A DNA stretch of 44,686 nucleotides, from NCBI GenBank assembly GCA_964636495.1, contig CAZWSL010000027.1:1-44686 (forward strand). Direction: 5' to 3'. Of the stretch, positions 42,505-44,686 are shown in pieces. How positions within the stretch are numbered: position 1 is the stretch's first letter; each line of letters begins with the position of its first letter. The position numbers and the translations under genes are program-made. Under the pieces are notes generated by a model. It was given only the letters and a program-made list of their open reading frames with translations, was not told where the DNA came from and made no database searches. Origin of the DNA: Desulfobacula sp964636495. Its GTDB lineage: Bacteria > Desulfobacterota > Desulfobacteria > Desulfobacterales > Desulfobacteraceae.

Positions 42505-44568
42505 TTATTTTTTTTTGTTCAAAAACTGTGAGATCTCAAAATTGTCTATCTGCTCTTTTTTCAGAAAGCGCCTGGCATAATCTTTGAAAATACCGCTGGT
42601 TAAAAGAAGATCAAAAAGCTCGGGGTCAAGATGCTTATCCTTGCACATAAAACTCATGATTTTCAATGCTTCACTCAATGTCTTTGCCTTTTTGTATGGG
42701 CGGTCAGCAGCAGTCAAGGCTTCAAAAATATCAGCTATGGCAAGTATCCTTGCTTTAATCGATATCTCATCAATGGACATTTTTCTGGGATAACCTGTGC
42801 CTATCAGTGTTTCATGATGACATCCTGCAATTTCCACCACCTGGCTCAGATCTTTTGGAAAGGGAAGCTGCTGCAGCATTACTATAGTAAGAATTGCATG
42901 TTCCTGGATCTTAAAACGCTCTTCAGGATTTAACGTTCCCTTTGGAAGGTTCAGGTTGTATAACTCACCTAAATTATTCATATATTCTGGTATATCTATC
43001 TTTATTCCAAGTGAGTCAGTATCATAGGGCATGCTTCCTTCAGGATGCGGAATGAGGTGTTCCTGTTTATCTGTCAGCAGATATTCTGTTGCCGGAAGCG
43101 GAAGTGGCTGATAGTTTTTCAGCCTTAAGGCTTCTTCACCTGAAAGTCCGATCCGGTCATCCAAATGTCTTTCCCATGTTGTTTCTGAGATCTCTTTCAG
43201 ACGTTTGATCTTTTCCGGTGCCATATACTCTCCGCCAACATTACACTCTGCCACAAAGTTAAAATCACTCTTCAGCTTTGCAAGCTTCTCTTCCAGTTCA
43301 CCACCATTCGTATCTTTAATTTTGTTATCAGCAAGCAGTTTTTTCTGATGTTCGATAATATGATCACGTAAAATAACTTCAAAACGGGTCCGCACCTCAT
43401 GAATTCTATTGTAGAATGTTTCCAGTTTTGTGGCTTTATCCACCACAAATTCAGGGGTTGTCACTTTGCCGCAGTCATGCATCCAGCTGGCAACCCTGAA
43501 TTCTCTCCACTCGCTCTTATTCATGTCAAAACCGACCAGGTTACCTTTTTCAGATTCACATGCTGCATTGGCCAGCATTTCACCCAGAATACTGACTCGT
43601 TCACAATGGTTGCCTGTGTATGGAGATTTTGCATCAATGGCACTGGCAAGCAGTTTGATCAATGAATCCAGCAGATTCTCCTGTGCTTTAAGAAGCTGCT
43701 GGTTGACAAGCGCAACTGCTGCCTGGGAGGCCAGTCCTTCCACAAAGCCTGCCATTTCGCTGTCAAATGCGATCACCCGCCCGGTGCCTCTGACCCGTGC
43801 ATTGAAAAGCAGCAAAAGCCCTATGACTTCTCCATGGCTCGGTTTTAAAGGAACGGCAAGATAGGATCGGGAGTGATATTTATACTCTTTGTCAAGTTCT
43901 GAAATTGAGGAGAAGTCAAAGTCTTTTGACTCGTCAATATTGGGTATATTGACGCTGCGCTCTGTCATTACAGCATGTGTCAGCAGGTTGTAGTAATCAG
44001 GTCTTCCGCTTTTAGGGTCTCTCAGATGAACCGGTTCAAAAGGAATTTCACGTCCGGAGCTGCCCCCAAAATGCAGGTCCAGGGATTCTATTCCAAACAA
44101 CTCATATACGAGTTTATCATTTTCTGTGCGAAGCAGAAGCGCTCCGCCGTCTGCATTCGTGAGCTCTTTGGCACCACTGAGAATAGTTGATTTAAACCTG
44201 TTCAGGTTTCTCTCCCTGGATAATCCAATACCCATTTCTATCAGTTTTTCAAGTTTTTCCTGGGCGGCAACCAGCTCTTTTGTCCTGTGATCAACTTTTT
44301 CTTCAAGCAGTTCAGCATGCTGAGCCAGGGTATCGTGTGTTTTTTCAAGCTCTTTCTGCTGTTTTTCAGCCTTAATATTAACCTGTCTGAGCTTTTTTTC
44401 ATTGGCATCACTGAATCGTGTAAGACGTCGTGTAAGAGAGAGCATTTTCTTATATTTTTTTGACAGCTCCTGATACTCACTCTTTAAATCATATTTATCC
44501 ATTTCAGCCAGTACCAGTTTTGTCCTGGCTAAAACATTTGTCTCTTCTTTAAAAGTGCCGCCAGCCAT
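42505..44568 (-). CDS. GAF and HD-GYP domain protein, putative cyclic-di-GMP phosphodiesterase
   Basis: A cytoplasmic signalling protein of 687 residues. It has a long N-terminal coiled coil (about 30-112), a GAF domain (about 115-290), then an HD-GYP domain with HD at H364-D365, HH at 584-585 and GTGYP at 590-594. Family members hydrolyse cyclic-di-GMP. About 170 residues (375-545), including a charged helical stretch, are inserted inside the HD-GYP fold between the HD motif and the later conserved helices; this is larger than in standard members. The start follows the partial upstream gene by only two bases. The coiled coil suggests dimerisation or a membrane receptor partner. Confidence 0.88.
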   Translation of the reverse strand: MAGGTFKEETNVLARTKLVLAEMDKYDLKSEYQELSKKYKKMLSLTRRLTRFSDANEKKLRQVNIKAEKQQKELEKTHDTLAQHAELLEEKVDHRTKELVAAQEKLEKLIEMGIGLSRERNLNRFKSTILSGAKELTNADGGALLLRTENDKLVYELFGIESLDLHFGGSSGREIPFEPVHLRDPKSGRPDYYNLLTHAVMTERSVNIPNIDESKDFDFSSISELDKEYKYHSRSYLAVPLKPSHGEVIGLLLLFNARVRGTGRVIAFDSEMAGFVEGLASQAAVALVNQQLLKAQENLLDSLIKLLASAIDAKSPYTGNHCERVSILGEMLANAACESEKGNLVGFDMNKSEWREFRVASWMHDCGKVTTPEFVVDKATKLETFYNRIHEVRTRFEVILRDHIIEHQKKLLADNKIKDTNGGELEEKLAKLKSDFNFVAECNVGGEYMAPEKIKRLKEISETTWERHLDDRIGLSGEEALRLKNYQPLPLPATEYLLTDKQEHLIPHPEGSMPYDTDSLGIKIDIPEYMNNLGELYNLNLPKGTLNPEERFKIQEHAILTIVMLQQLPFPKDLSQVVEIAGCHHETLIGTGYPRKMSIDEISIKARILAIADIFEALTAADRPYKKAKTLSEALKIMSFMCKDKHLDPELFDLLLTSGIFKDYARRFLKKEQIDNFEISQFLNKKK

Positions 44569-44570
44569 AA

Positions 44571-44686
44571 TTATCCCTTTGGTTTCAGGTTAAAGGTTGC
44601 CTTTTCCAGATCCTCTCCAAACTCTTCACCCATCTCTTTCATGATGTCAAAGTAGATACCTGAAAAGGAATCATTCTCAATAATCC
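44571..44686 (-). CDS. C-terminal end of an unidentified gene (cut by the window edge)
   Basis: The last 38 codons of a reading frame that continues beyond the window. It ends with EKATFNLKPKG and stops two bases before the HD-GYP gene start, so the two are probably translationally coupled. The visible tail is charged and helical (MKEMGEEFGEDLEKA). No family can be recognised. By context it may be another signalling protein. Confidence 0.6.
   Translation of the reverse strand, partial: IIENDSFSGIYFDIMKEMGEEFGEDLEKATFNLKPKG

Noticed and set aside
1..44686. tRNA, rRNA, CRISPR arrays, intact insertion sequences, prophage or toxin-antitoxin genes
   Set aside because: I looked for cloverleaf ends, regularly spaced repeats, transposase motifs and phage structural genes and found none I could support.

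Overview
The window reads as a chromosomal segment of an AT-rich anaerobic Desulfobacterota bacterium, most likely Desulfobacteraceae-like. This is inferred from gene content and order, not from a search. The clues are an F1-type atp operon with two different b subunits but no a or c gene, a UbiD/UbiX/UbiA set without aerobic ubiquinone genes, a 6S RNA placed after zapA, abundant sigma-54 and two-component signalling, and bacteriohemerythrin.

Positions 1-18,525 are a long minus-strand housekeeping block. Read in transcription order from the right it holds an LD-carboxypeptidase and a beta-lactamase-fold hydrolase, then the cell-shape operon mreB-mreC-mreD-mrdA-rodA, then atpF'-atpF-atpH-atpA-atpG-atpD-atpC ending at a strong bidirectional hairpin. 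After that come a GlmU-like nucleotidyltransferase, a ZapB-like coiled coil, zapA, 6S RNA, rny (RNase Y) and tyrS. Positions 18,745-22,490 carry a U32 peptidase family protein, ubiX, a flavin-binding PPOX-fold protein and an ABM-fold protein.

Positions 22,866-30,445 are the accessory part and the most interesting. An NtrC-type sigma-54 activator and an NtrB-like sensor kinase converge tail to tail with overlapping stop codons. Next is a peptide-type ABC substrate-binding lipoprotein with its own sigma-70 promoter. Behind a terminator lies an ORF for a 31-residue secreted peptide, too small for ordinary gene calling, whose predicted mature form is the heptapeptide SGGGGPY. Upstream of it is a near-consensus sigma-54 promoter. 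A second near-consensus sigma-54 promoter points the other way about 420 bp further on. Between the two lie two dyads of the form TGCACA-N6-TGTGCA exactly 100 bp apart, which look like enhancer sites. The rightward promoter faces the decayed 3' end of a hybrid histidine kinase whose receiver domain remains intact and has acquired a start codon. Together this could be a sigma-54-controlled peptide export and sensing module, which is a hypothesis. About 1 kb of degraded, unrecognised sequence follows.

Positions 30,446-32,750 hold ubiD and ubiA, probably for menaquinone (futalosine-type) synthesis together with ubiX. Positions 33,015-37,936 hold a minus-strand glycerol-type operon: glpD, an FGGY kinase and an AGPS-like FAD oxidase, suggesting glycerol 3-phosphate or ether-lipid metabolism. 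Positions 37,990-44,686 hold a signalling group on the minus strand: a 1352-residue receptor with three periplasmic solute-binding domains, two PAS domains and a PP2C-type phosphatase, a bacteriohemerythrin, a GAF/HD-GYP protein, and the C-terminal end of a further gene cut by the window edge. I saw no tRNA, rRNA, CRISPR array or intact insertion sequence.
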